From the NCBI GenBank assembly GCA_023228285.1, contig JALOBM010000010.1, positions 1 to 48,276 of the forward strand: a stretch of 48,276 nt of DNA, in the 5' to 3' direction. Within the stretch, counting starts at the first letter, position 1. The number at the start of each line of letters is the position of its first letter. A program made the position numbers and the translations under genes. The notes beneath the pieces are model-generated. The model had not been told where the DNA came from. It searched no databases and saw only the letters and a program-made list of their open reading frames with translations. The DNA comes from Candidatus Cloacimonadota bacterium. Lineage in GTDB: Bacteria > Cloacimonadota > Cloacimonadia > Cloacimonadales > Cloacimonadaceae. This document shows positions 9,301-17,170 of this stretch, piece by piece.

Positions 9301-9422
9301 TTTAATTGCGTCCAATTTACAGTACTATCCCAACTTGGACAATCGCCATGATTTACTACGTCAGTACTTGGTAAGCTTTGTATCTTACTAGATGACGATA
9401 CTAATGGTTTTTGATATGCCAT
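6309..9422 (-). CDS. Seven-repeat propeller adhesin with two DUF2341-LamG insertions
   Basis: The 1037-residue protein has seven copies of a blade-like repeat (GGVLAPNGxIYGIPYxSxTVLKIDPTTD...TTFGS), which predicts a seven-bladed beta-propeller. Blades 3 and 4 are each interrupted between the IYG[MI]P strand and the LKID strand by a DUF2341 plus LamG/concanavalin-like cassette (residues about 179-507 and 557-877). Each cassette starts with a TISHTNVSSDLTNFPLCVQL-type strand and contains GxWHLG/VYHFG and DE[VF]RIS[NT]TVRS landmarks. The N-terminus (MAYQKPL) and C-terminus (LARYFNKF) match those of the two neighbouring propellers. LamG folds usually bind sugars, so a receptor-binding fibre or baseplate adhesin is likely. 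There is no clear ribosome binding site; the start lies two bases after the TAA of the preceding propeller gene, so translation may be coupled. Confidence 0.85.
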   Translation of the reverse strand: MAYQKPLVSSSSKIQSLPSTDVVNHGDCPSWDSTVNWTQLKRAISMRSGTNLACSQQIATIVTNPNITSITAKWAGCTLAENGSIYGIPFNSTTVLKIDPATDVGITFGNLNSDTSKWYGGVLAENGSIYGIPYNSSTILKIDTATDTITTFGDITGTRYAGGVLAANGMIYGMPRSDIGCRYTYYKTITISHTNVSSDLTNFPLCVQLNADTDVGTACQLSGNDIRFTDNFGDALYFEKANFSITGGAATGIFWVRVTTVSSTADTIIRMYYGNQYAISGSSTSTWDSTFGGVWHLGDGTTLSAADSTVNANTGTITGVTAAAGKIDGCATGFARTSAYKIALNNSASLQTPVFTYEAWVYLTETTVSTAHTVIGGSSNAGQQFTVSLDGSGNVVVVLLKQQYVGWASTGTLTANAWHHVAATYDASGNYYFYIDGTPAGNGTDLQTFSTSVRNIGWCSNSNEAFAGSLDEVRISNTVRSAAWMAFQYANQVAANGELTIGIQQNTPGAILKIDTTTDTATTFGTTLPTMYNWYGGVLAPDGMIYGIPYSSAINDFGYAYCKTITISHTNVSSDLTNFPLCVQLNADTDVGAACLSTGNDIRFTDSSNNILYAELDSFVITGGAATGAFWVKIPTVSSTADTVIFMYYGNQSATALSTTTSTWDAYFKSVYHFGNGSTLSVSDSTSFANTGTNASVTAASGKLGGCGYWNGSANIAIPAAALPAVNSAWTISTWIKASTPSTSRNIIDNTTNAILLYYTANGSTNSLICLKQNVKQFATSTSGYPIDTWSHIAITWNGTSVLTYYINGAAAGGDTSALSFANMIEYIGGNDAAHKMLGYLDEFRISTTVRSTAWLSFEYLNQNTVNGGLTVGSQQINGAFLKIDPTTDTATTFGSIPGATTNAGWIGGVLAPNGSIYSIPYTSTSVLKMTPSTSIATTFGSLTGTDKWVGGALAPNGIIYGIPYSSATVLKIDPTTDIATTFGSVGAGTLKWAGGVMTTNGTIYSMPYNTTTFLKIGAPMIDIQIDFPLARYFNKF

Positions 9423-9424
9423 AA

Positions 9425-10549
9425 TTAAAACTTGTTGAAATGTCTAGACAAACAAAAGCCGAGCTGAATATCATCCGCCGCTTGCCCTATTTTTAAAATC
9501 GAAGCTGCACCATATGGCGCACAATAGATGATTCCATTTGGTGCAACGACACCGCCCGCCCATTGACTGGTACCAGTAAGCGTACTAAAAGTTGTTGCTG
9601 TATCTGTTGTTGGATCGATTTTTAGGACTGTTGTGCTATTTATCGGGATCCCATAAATATAACCATCTGGAGCCAAAACCCCACCACACCACGCAGAGCT
9701 TGTTGTGCCAAATGTTGTTGCTGTATCTGTTGTTGGATCGATTTTTAAAACCGACGTGCTAGTATTTGGTATTCCATAGATGCAACCATTTTGTGCTAAA
9801 ACTCCGCCTTGCCATTTTGTTGTTCCGGTTAAAGTTCCAAATGTCGTAATCGTGTCTGTTGTTGTATTGATTTTTAAGACTGAAGTGCTTGAATGCGGGA
9901 TACCATAAATGCAACCATTAGCGGCCAAAACACCACCATGCCATTTTGTTGTTCCGGTTAAGCTTCCAAATGTTGTCGTAGCATCTGTTGTTGGATCGAT
10001 TTTTAAAACTGAAGTATTAGTGTATGGAATACAATAAATATAACCATTTGGTGCAAGAACACCGCCGATCCAATTTGCAGTGCTGTAAATGCCCGTACTA
10101 AAAGTTGTTGCCGTGTCTGTTGTCGGATCGATTTTTAAAACTGTCGTGCTGTTTAATGGGATCCCGTAAATATAACCATTCGGGGCCAAAACACCGCCAA
10201 GCCATTTATAAGAGCCAGAAAAGCTACCAAATGTTGTGATAGTATCAGTTGTTGGGTTTATTTTTAATATTGATGTGCTTGAATGCGGTATACAATATAT
10301 CATACCATTAGAAGCTAAAACAACACCGGCATATTTATATGTATCTGTCGAGATACCAGATATATATGATGTAACTAATCGTGAGCTTGCTTTATTAAGG
10401 CCAACTCTTGTACATATAGCCAATTGCGTTTTTTCCCAGTTCGCCTTATTTTCACTCCATGTAGGAAAATCACAATGATCTATGAAATCGCCGATAGCAA
10501 GCGATCCAATAGAGCTTGATTTTTCTGTTAGTGGTTTTTGATATGTCAT
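9425..10549 (-). CDS. Seven-repeat propeller protein without insertions
   Basis: The 374-residue product is the bare form of the propeller scaffold. Seven repeats of 41-46 residues carry IY[CG]IPxxxT[ST][VI]LKI followed by DPTTDTATTF and a closing [KN]W.GGVLA strand. The N-terminus (MTYQKPLTEKSS) and C-terminus (CLSRHFNKF) match the paralogues on both sides. A good ribosome binding site (AGGAAAATTAAATG) precedes it. It has no DUF2341 or LamG segment, which makes it the reference for locating the insertions in the neighbours. The coding DNA is a visible tandem repeat of about 125 bases. Likely role: a virion fibre or baseplate part, perhaps binding host glycans or pairing with the other propellers. 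Confidence 0.85.
   Translation of the reverse strand: MTYQKPLTEKSSSIGSLAIGDFIDHCDFPTWSENKANWEKTQLAICTRVGLNKASSRLVTSYISGISTDTYKYAGVVLASNGMIYCIPHSSTSILKINPTTDTITTFGSFSGSYKWLGGVLAPNGYIYGIPLNSTTVLKIDPTTDTATTFSTGIYSTANWIGGVLAPNGYIYCIPYTNTSVLKIDPTTDATTTFGSLTGTTKWHGGVLAANGCIYGIPHSSTSVLKINTTTDTITTFGTLTGTTKWQGGVLAQNGCIYGIPNTSTSVLKIDPTTDTATTFGTTSSAWCGGVLAPDGYIYGIPINSTTVLKIDPTTDTATTFSTLTGTSQWAGGVVAPNGIIYCAPYGAASILKIGQAADDIQLGFCLSRHFNKF
9510..10345. repeat. Coding tandem repeat, period about 125 bp, seven units
   Basis: Each unit encodes one propeller blade. The string TCTGTTGTTGGATCGATTTT recurs almost unchanged at about 9604, 9725 and 9982, with close variants at 9851, 10113 and 10242. The near-identity at DNA level points to recent unit duplication or gene conversion. 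Confidence 0.8.
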
Positions 10550-10558
10550 TTAATTTTC

Positions 10559-12157
10559 CTAAACGTTAATAGCATAATCGACTTCCAAACGATCATACTG
10601 AGCTAGGGCTGTGTCACTATTAAATAATGCGGTAGCCCAAAGTGTGTTTCCAGATGAGCTGTCACCTTTAGTTTGTGCTGTAGGACCACCAACTAAAAAT
10701 ATTCCTTTTGCGGTCCCAGCAATAGTGATGTCGAATATTGATTTTATTGTATTTGTTACAGACTGTCCAGATGCTGAGTTGTTATACCACACCGGCCTAG
10801 TGGTTGTATCATTACCGCCATTCGCATCAGTATAATTAATGAATTCACCCCACCTATTAAATGCCGTTGATATGTATGGAATTGATTCATAGGCAGACCA
10901 CGTTAATTCGTTAGTAGCTGAATTTATGTTATAATATTCAAATTTATTCCAAGCTGCTGTTCGAACAACTGCTGAAACACGTGCTTCATCTATAATACCG
11001 CTAAAATAAAGACTGCCACTGTATCCGCCAATACAATTTATTGCATTAGTGCGTGTTATTGAATAATTTCCAGCCTGATTTATAGTCGAATAAAGAGTGC
11101 CATTTACATACAACATGGCATCACCAGTCACATTGTTGTAAGTTAAAATTAGATGTGTCCACGCCGATGTGCTTAGTGTGTATGCGAAGCCGAACCCACG
11201 CCACGAACCATTAAGAAATATATAAGCACCAACTTTATTGGCCGCGATGCGTCCAACTTCTAGAACATATCCAGCATCAAATCCGATGATGTTTGATCCA
11301 GTAAGTGACGATGGATTCACCCACACAGAAACTGTTACGCTTGGATTTGTGAGTGTCGATACATCTGGTACTTGTACGCGTTGACCTCCGGTAAACTGCT
11401 GACCATATCCTATTTTGCCACCTATACGCGTTGGTTCACCAGTGGTATTTGTACTATTATTAATATATGATGTGGAATCTTTATAATCACCAGCTGTCGA
11501 TGTTGCAGTTTCAGCTAAATGCCAAACACCTCTAAAATTCGTATCCCATGTTGCTGTGATATTTTGACCGTCAACAGCAGTACTGTTGCCATAATATATA
11601 TAAAACGATGTTGTTGAGATATGGTTCATTGCTGGTATCTGAACCCAAAAAGCAGCTGTTACTGCAGATCCACCACCACCAGTCCAATATTCGCGTTCAT
11701 AATTTAAAAGAGTTGTGCCATCTGCTGCAGTAAATCGTATATCGTATCCTGTCGCCAGAGCATTACCTAAATCAGAATCATTAGTAATTGGAACGTATAA
11801 AGGAAAGTTGATCAGATATTCATCGATATTTGTGTTGCTAATCGTAATCAATTTTCGATAATTCCAACCACCAGATATAGCTGGCGGTGTTATCTCTAAC
11901 ACAATATCTTTAGACTCTCTGATGAGTTGATATGTATCTGTTGAACTCAACAATGCATATCCGGCACTATCGATAAGCCCCATACACCACTTAGTATTTT
12001 GCGTACCTCCGTGAAAATTCGCATTAAGTGCATTGTCTTTACCATCGTTCGTAACGCTATTTGGCATATGATATATATTTATAATTTTATTATTTCGCCA
12101 ATGTCGTGCGAAAAATTTTCCTGTTGGACTTATTGTATTATGTATGTTTTGTGTCAT
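10559..12157 (-). CDS. Phage beta-sandwich structural protein with inserted DUF2341-LamG cassette
   Basis: The 532-residue protein is a mosaic. Residues 1-79 and 433-532 form a scaffold homologous to the 182-residue protein at 16567-17115 (shared MGLIDSAGY/CGLIDYTGY, STDTY, RWGEF/GWSEF, TTRP.W, GIFLVGG/GLFIVGG, NTLWATALF/SVLWSTALF, YAIN/YTIN). This scaffold is common in tailed phages as a virion-associated protein. Between TDTYQLI and FNRWGEFI sits a complete DUF2341-LamG cassette (about 98-425; starts WNYRKLITISNTNID, ends DEARVSAVVRTAAWNKFEYY). The insertion replaces a five-residue loop of the paralogue. Start: ATG two bases after the stop of the upstream propeller gene. Likely a fibre or baseplate adhesin with sugar-binding potential. 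Confidence 0.8.
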   Translation of the reverse strand: MTQNIHNTISPTGKFFARHWRNNKIINIYHMPNSVTNDGKDNALNANFHGGTQNTKWCMGLIDSAGYALLSSTDTYQLIRESKDIVLEITPPAISGGWNYRKLITISNTNIDEYLINFPLYVPITNDSDLGNALATGYDIRFTAADGTTLLNYEREYWTGGGGSAVTAAFWVQIPAMNHISTTSFYIYYGNSTAVDGQNITATWDTNFRGVWHLAETATSTAGDYKDSTSYINNSTNTTGEPTRIGGKIGYGQQFTGGQRVQVPDVSTLTNPSVTVSVWVNPSSLTGSNIIGFDAGYVLEVGRIAANKVGAYIFLNGSWRGFGFAYTLSTSAWTHLILTYNNVTGDAMLYVNGTLYSTINQAGNYSITRTNAINCIGGYSGSLYFSGIIDEARVSAVVRTAAWNKFEYYNINSATNELTWSAYESIPYISTAFNRWGEFINYTDANGGNDTTTRPVWYNNSASGQSVTNTIKSIFDITIAGTAKGIFLVGGPTAQTKGDSSSGNTLWATALFNSDTALAQYDRLEVDYAINV

Positions 12158-12159
12158 AA

Positions 12160-15100
12160 TTAATACTTATTGAAATAACGAGATAGACAGAAATCTTGTG
12201 GGACATCATCTAAAATTGTGCCAATTTTTAAAATTGTCGTACTTGATTTTGGGATCCCATAAATTATGCCATTCGTAGCTAAAACGCCGCCCGCCCATTT
12301 TGTAGATCCAGTCAAGCTCCCAAAGGTTGTTGCTGTATCTGTTATTGGATCAATTTTCAAAACTGTGGTGCTATTATAAGGTATCCCATAGATCATACCG
12401 TTCGATGCCAGCACACCACCATGCCATGAGCCAGAAACTGTCCCAAATGTTGTTGCTGTATCTGTTGTTGGATCGATCTTCAAAATTGAGGTACTACTAT
12501 AAGGTATTCCATAAATCATACCGTTCGATGCTAACACACCGCCGTGCCATTTTGTTGTACCAGAGAGGCTACCAAACGTTCTGATTGCGAAAGGAAAAGC
12601 AGTATTGTCGTTTGCAATTTGTGCTCCAACAGTTAATTGGCCATTTACAGTGGTTTGATTCGCGTATTCAAATGCTATCCAAGCAGCAGATCTAACAATA
12701 TTTGATAGTCTAAATTCATCAAGACTACCGGCCCAGTTGGTACCAGCATCAATAGAACTACCTATTCGTGCTATCTGTGATGTGAGAGATGATGCTGTTG
12801 AGCCACTTTTTACACTAGCACCATTTACATATAAGGCATACGATGAGCCAGAAGTGATACTAATTGCGATATGCTGCCATGAGGCCAAAGAAACACCAGT
12901 GTAATTAGCTATCTCTACTACATTGTGTTTATCAAGCATAAGCTTGCCGTTGGAATCTAATTTTAACAATATACCATTAGTTGAAGCACCAAAGATATTA
13001 TATGTGCCACTTGTACCAGATAGATAGATCCAACAGCTTACGGTCATATTTACTGGTGTCGCATTTGCTGTTTCGATATAGCCCCATGAAGATCCGGAAC
13101 CTGTTCCTATCGCACTACCACCAACTTTACCACTAGATGCCGCTATACCAGAGTACGATCCTGTATCATTATTTATTGTCGAATCAGATGTCGATAATGT
13201 TGTTCCATCGCCAAAATGCCAAACACCGACAAAATTCGAATCCCAAACGCTTGTTTGCGATAGTTGTGCTGTAGCAGATGCGTTTCCATAGAACATGTAG
13301 ATTATTGTGTCTGCAGTAGATGAGATTGTTGGTATATTAACCCAAAAAACGCCTGTTGCTGCACCTCCAGTAATAGTAAATGAATCTTTCTCGGCATATA
13401 AAACGCCTCCATTTATATCAATGAATCTAATATCATTGCCACTAGACAGACAAGCAGCACCAACATCTGTATCGCCATTAAACTGTACGCAAAGCGGGAA
13501 ATTGGTTAGATCAGAAGATACGAGTGAATGTGAAATCGTTATCTGTTTGTAATATGAATAATCAGCAATCTCACTTTGACTAATTTTTAGAACAGATGTG
13601 CTTGTATTTGGTATTCCATATATCGATCCATTAGATGCTAAAACTCCGCCTTGCCATTTTGTTGTTCCGGTTAGACTACCGAATATTGTTGCTATGTCTG
13701 TTGTTGGATCGATTTGTAAAACTGTTGTGCTGTTATTTGGTATACCATAAATCATCCCAGTCGTAAACATGGCACCACCAGCCCACTTACTTGAACCGCT
13801 AAAGTTCCCAAATAGTGTGGTGCCATCTGTTGTTGGGTCAATTTTTAAAACTGATACATTAGTACTCGGAATGCAATAAATTGATCCATTGGGTGCAAGA
13901 ACACCACCGGAATATCTAAGTTGTGCAGATCCAGCATATGGCGTAGAGCTTCCCCACGTCAATTCACCAGAATATTGATTGTAGTAGCTAAATTTTATCC
14001 ATGCTGCCGATCTAGCTGTATTTGATATACGCACCTCATCGAGCAAGCCTTTATATCCTCCTTGGCCATTAGAATCCCAAGATCCGCCAATATACATTGG
14101 TGAAGAATTATTTGTCCAATTAAATGATAGGCTAGAACTAATTGTCGCAGTATTATTTAATGTGCCATTTATATACATATTAAGCGTCGTCCCACTTCTA
14201 GTTAAAACGACATGATACCATGTGCCAAAGGTTAGATCAGCCGTATTATAGATTACTCTATCGCCAACATTATAATGTGTCAGGCTAACTCTTTTCACAA
14301 CACTAGCACATGAATCATCCCATCTTAAACCAAAAGCTCCAGAACTATATCCAGCGTTATTATATGTGCCTATAGCCGAAGAATAGCAATTTGTCTGATC
14401 ACTTCCAGCCATCCAAAACTCCACTTGGAATGGGCTCGTTGACATATTCAATGTACTGCTGTTTGGTACAGATATTATACCAGTACTTGATTGCGGGAAG
14501 CTCGCTCCACCACCTAGCATACCAGCTGCCGCAGTTACGGCACCAGCATTTGTTCCGTTATTGGCATTTATTGTTGAATCAGATGTTGATAGTGTCGTCC
14601 CATTACCAAAATGCCAAACGCCAACAAAATTGCTATCCCAAACACTTGTTGTACCAGTCCTAGAACCGCTACTGCCATCACCATAATGACAATAAATTGT
14701 CGTATCTGCAGTAGATGATATTGTTGGTACTTTAACCCAGAAAACACCAGTTGCAGCACCTCCAGTAACAGTAAATGAATCACATTCAGTATATAAGACG
14801 TTACCGCCACTATCTTTAAAATAAATGTCGTCGCCTGTGAGCATGCAAACAGCACCAATATCTGTATCACCAGTAATCTTGACGCATAATGGAAAATTAG
14901 ATAGATCACCACTAACATTCGTGTGCGAAATCGTGATTTCTTTGTAATAAAATGTAGCTGTTTCAGTTTGCCCAACAAAAGTTGTCACTGTATCTGTGGT
15001 TGGATCAATTTTTAGCACTACTGCATTGCTACCACTATTATCAGGTATTCCATATATATTTCCGCTTGGAGCCAGAATACCACCTAACCACGTACTTGAA

Positions 15101-15501
15101 AGACTACCGAATGTTGTTGTGATATGATTAAAACATGCAGCATTTTCTTCAACTCTTATATTAATGGCTTGTCTTGTTTGTGTCCATTCTAGATCATTAG
15201 TGGACCATACTGGAAAATCTCCGTGGTTTATCGTATCAGTACTTTGCATTGTGTGAATAGTATTTGACTCTGACACCAATGGCTTTATATATTCTGCCAT
15301 AGCTGCCGCTACAGTCTCGCCAGATACTTGGCTGATGACTAGTGTGTTGTAAGCAATCAAATCGAAAAAAGGAACCGAAACCAACACATCTACCATCTGC
15401 CTAGTCACATATGTTGTGCCATATGTGTATGGTGCATATATCGTCGCGCTTGGTGTTAAGACCTCAACAATTTGTCTACTAACTCTTGCTGTTCCGGCCA
15501 T
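12160..15501 (-). CDS. Seven-repeat propeller adhesin with two DUF2341-LamG insertions and an extra N-terminal segment
   Basis: The 1113-residue product starts at an ATG that overlaps the upstream stop (TAATG) with AAAGG before it; a longer TTG-type start 51 bases upstream is less likely. Residues 1-80 carry a duplicated phage-tail motif (TARVSRQIVEVL, TYVTRQMVDVLV), which suggests attachment to the virion. Next comes the propeller N-terminus (AEYIKPLVSES) and seven blades, ending CLSRYFNKY. Two DUF2341-LamG cassettes interrupt it, at about residues 182-522 and 647-970. They sit after the TTF strand of blade 1 and after LKI of blade 4, unlike the paralogue at 6309, where they split blades 3 and 4 between the first two strands. 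Role: predicted host-receptor adhesin. Confidence 0.85.
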   Translation of the reverse strand: MAGTARVSRQIVEVLTPSATIYAPYTYGTTYVTRQMVDVLVSVPFFDLIAYNTLVISQVSGETVAAAMAEYIKPLVSESNTIHTMQSTDTINHGDFPVWSTNDLEWTQTRQAINIRVEENAACFNHITTTFGSLSSTWLGGILAPSGNIYGIPDNSGSNAVVLKIDPTTDTVTTFVGQTETATFYYKEITISHTNVSGDLSNFPLCVKITGDTDIGAVCMLTGDDIYFKDSGGNVLYTECDSFTVTGGAATGVFWVKVPTISSTADTTIYCHYGDGSSGSRTGTTSVWDSNFVGVWHFGNGTTLSTSDSTINANNGTNAGAVTAAAGMLGGGASFPQSSTGIISVPNSSTLNMSTSPFQVEFWMAGSDQTNCYSSAIGTYNNAGYSSGAFGLRWDDSCASVVKRVSLTHYNVGDRVIYNTADLTFGTWYHVVLTRSGTTLNMYINGTLNNTATISSSLSFNWTNNSSPMYIGGSWDSNGQGGYKGLLDEVRISNTARSAAWIKFSYYNQYSGELTWGSSTPYAGSAQLRYSGGVLAPNGSIYCIPSTNVSVLKIDPTTDGTTLFGNFSGSSKWAGGAMFTTGMIYGIPNNSTTVLQIDPTTDIATIFGSLTGTTKWQGGVLASNGSIYGIPNTSTSVLKISQSEIADYSYYKQITISHSLVSSDLTNFPLCVQFNGDTDVGAACLSSGNDIRFIDINGGVLYAEKDSFTITGGAATGVFWVNIPTISSTADTIIYMFYGNASATAQLSQTSVWDSNFVGVWHFGDGTTLSTSDSTINNDTGSYSGIAASSGKVGGSAIGTGSGSSWGYIETANATPVNMTVSCWIYLSGTSGTYNIFGASTNGILLKLDSNGKLMLDKHNVVEIANYTGVSLASWQHIAISITSGSSYALYVNGASVKSGSTASSLTSQIARIGSSIDAGTNWAGSLDEFRLSNIVRSAAWIAFEYANQTTVNGQLTVGAQIANDNTAFPFAIRTFGSLSGTTKWHGGVLASNGMIYGIPYSSTSILKIDPTTDTATTFGTVSGSWHGGVLASNGMIYGIPYNSTTVLKIDPITDTATTFGSLTGSTKWAGGVLATNGIIYGIPKSSTTILKIGTILDDVPQDFCLSRYFNKY

Positions 15502-16559
15502 TACATTACCTTTATTCCAATCTGTGCTGCTGCTAGTGTTGCTGCAGTCCAAGCAGTATTGGTTGCTGGGTTTGTTGTACTTATGTGGTGGTAATCTAAG
15601 TATGACGCACTTGTTATTGTCGAATCTGGCCCCAATTCTGTTACGCCACCGGATACAATCGGCTGTTTAAGGATGATAGACGAACCAGATGTAAGCGCAG
15701 CTATGGCTGTAGTTTGTATCCCAACAATCGTTCCGCTACCAACAGATGATGAATATGTATAAAGATCCATCATATTCTGTGTGTTCGCACTTACATATGT
15801 GGTTCCGCTATCAAAAGGATTTTCATTTACTAGATTATAATGTGTAGTTCCTGTGCTTGTTGTCCATTGTGTTGTTGCTGTATCAGCTGTCGGAAATATT
15901 CCAACGATTTTGCATGCTCCGAGGAAGTTGTTTTGTGCTGCACCTGAGCCATCACATATATAAATGTCATCTAAATATTGCCAAATGTTGCTGCTACTAT
16001 CGTTATTCAGAGTGAATCTTACAAAATTATGATAGTTATTATAGCCAGCTTTTGTGTTGATACCGGTTAATGATATGACTGTCGCATCATTAACTCTTAC
16101 TTCTACTGTGCCATTAGTAGAATCACATAACGTTTTTATCTCAAGATAATACCAAGCACCAAGCAGAAATGTAAACCCACTATATGTTGAAAGTATAGTA
16201 CTTCCTAATCTAACAACAATAGTTGAAGGAGAAGACGAATTAAATGTTACACTAATTCCGTTTGTTGCATCATCAATAAGTTGTATTGATGGATTTGCAG
16301 AGATATGGTTGAATTTAATTGCGCATCCGACTATAAGTGTTGGGTTTTTTGTTAGTGGGTTTGGTGTCGTAAGAGTACATGCACCGGCGATTATACCACT
16401 ATATCTATATATGCAGTATCCAGACAACCTACCAACACCAAGAACAGTAACGGTATTACCTGTGTTCGTATAAGTCCATCTAGTTGGAATATATGTGCTA
16501 ACACTACCAGTAACTCCGGTGCCTATTCCCTCGAATCCTTCTACAAAAAGCAAAGCCAT
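15501..16559 (-). CDS. Phage structural protein with jelly-roll-like domain (paralogue 1)
   Basis: The start is the ATG at 16559 (GAGGTAGTTATG), not the ATG 15 bases further up. The 352-residue product begins MALLFVEGFEGIG and is clearly homologous along its length to the neighbouring 345-residue gene (shared YYLEIK, GTVEVRVN, TKAG, YLDDIYICDGSG, IVGIFPTAD, WTTSTGTTHYNLV, AWTAATLAAAQIG). The N-terminal 200 residues look like a LamG/jelly-roll beta-sandwich; the rest resembles conserved phage fibre or minor structural proteins ending KIGVKV-like. Its stop overlaps the start of the propeller gene. Likely a virion surface protein; function beyond that is unknown. Confidence 0.8.
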   Translation of the reverse strand: MALLFVEGFEGIGTGVTGSVSTYIPTRWTYTNTGNTVTVLGVGRLSGYCIYRYSGIIAGACTLTTPNPLTKNPTLIVGCAIKFNHISANPSIQLIDDATNGISVTFNSSSPSTIVVRLGSTILSTYSGFTFLLGAWYYLEIKTLCDSTNGTVEVRVNDATVISLTGINTKAGYNNYHNFVRFTLNNDSSSNIWQYLDDIYICDGSGAAQNNFLGACKIVGIFPTADTATTQWTTSTGTTHYNLVNENPFDSGTTYVSANTQNMMDLYTYSSSVGSGTIVGIQTTAIAALTSGSSIILKQPIVSGGVTELGPDSTITSASYLDYHHISTTNPATNTAWTAATLAAAQIGIKVM

Positions 16560-16566
16560 AACTACC

Positions 16567-17115
16567 TCACGCATTAATTGTATAAATGACTCTGATTATG
16601 CTGCTAGGAAACAAATGATAGGTCGAACCAAATAACGCAGTTGACCACAAAACACTATTACTTGCAGTGTGATCGCCCTTGATTTGAGCATTTGAAGATC
16701 CACCAACTATGAATAGACCATTGATATAAGCTGCTGTAGGTGCCGTTACGGTGAATATCAATTGTGTTGAATTCGCTATAGATTGGTTTAATGCCGCATC
16801 AGGAGACCATAATGGTCTAGTAGTGGTACTAGAACCATTAGTGGTGTCTGAATAAAGAGTAAATTCAGACCAGCCATTGGTCAGATTTATATTGGCATAT
16901 GTGTCAGTTGCGGCAACTGCTGTGTATCCAGTGTAGTCTATAAGTCCACAATACCAATATGTTATTTGTGGAACACCATGAAATTCAATGTCTAGGAACC
17001 TATTCTTTCCCTCGTTTGTCGTGTCGTTATGGAATGAGCACACATCTATACGCTCCTTACGATACCAATGCTCAACAGCGAAATCACCAGTTAGATTTAA
17101 ATGCATGGCGTCCAT
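16567..17115 (-). CDS. Phage beta-sandwich structural protein (uninterrupted paralogue)
   Basis: The 182-residue protein (ATG at 17115; a TTG 15 bases upstream is less likely) is the plain form of the scaffold interrupted in the gene at 10559-12157. Motifs include YWYCGLIDYTGY, ATDTYANI, GWSEFTLY, TTRPLW, INGLFIVGG and VLWSTALFGS, ending RVIYTINA. This layout is seen in small virion-associated proteins of many tailed phages. The ribosome binding site is modest (GGAT). The gene ends eight bases before the start of the next structural gene, so they are probably co-translated. Its uninterrupted form shows where the lectin cassette was inserted in the relative. Confidence 0.75.
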   Translation of the reverse strand: MDAMHLNLTGDFAVEHWYRKERIDVCSFHNDTTNEGKNRFLDIEFHGVPQITYWYCGLIDYTGYTAVAATDTYANINLTNGWSEFTLYSDTTNGSSTTTRPLWSPDAALNQSIANSTQLIFTVTAPTAAYINGLFIVGGSSNAQIKGDHTASNSVLWSTALFGSTYHLFPSSIIRVIYTINA

Positions 17116-17170
17116 AGTTAATGTATCCAATGTCCTAAAGGTAAATTTGAATTACCGCAGAACATTGGAT

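Noticed and set aside
9510..10345. Propeller-blade DNA repeats as a CRISPR or satellite array
   Set aside because: The period of about 125 bases corresponds exactly to one protein blade, and the frame is open throughout.
14568..14978. Minus-strand 136-residue hydrophobic frame inside the 1113-residue propeller gene
   Set aside because: Same strand but another frame within a strongly supported DUF2341-LamG cassette; no independent start signal.
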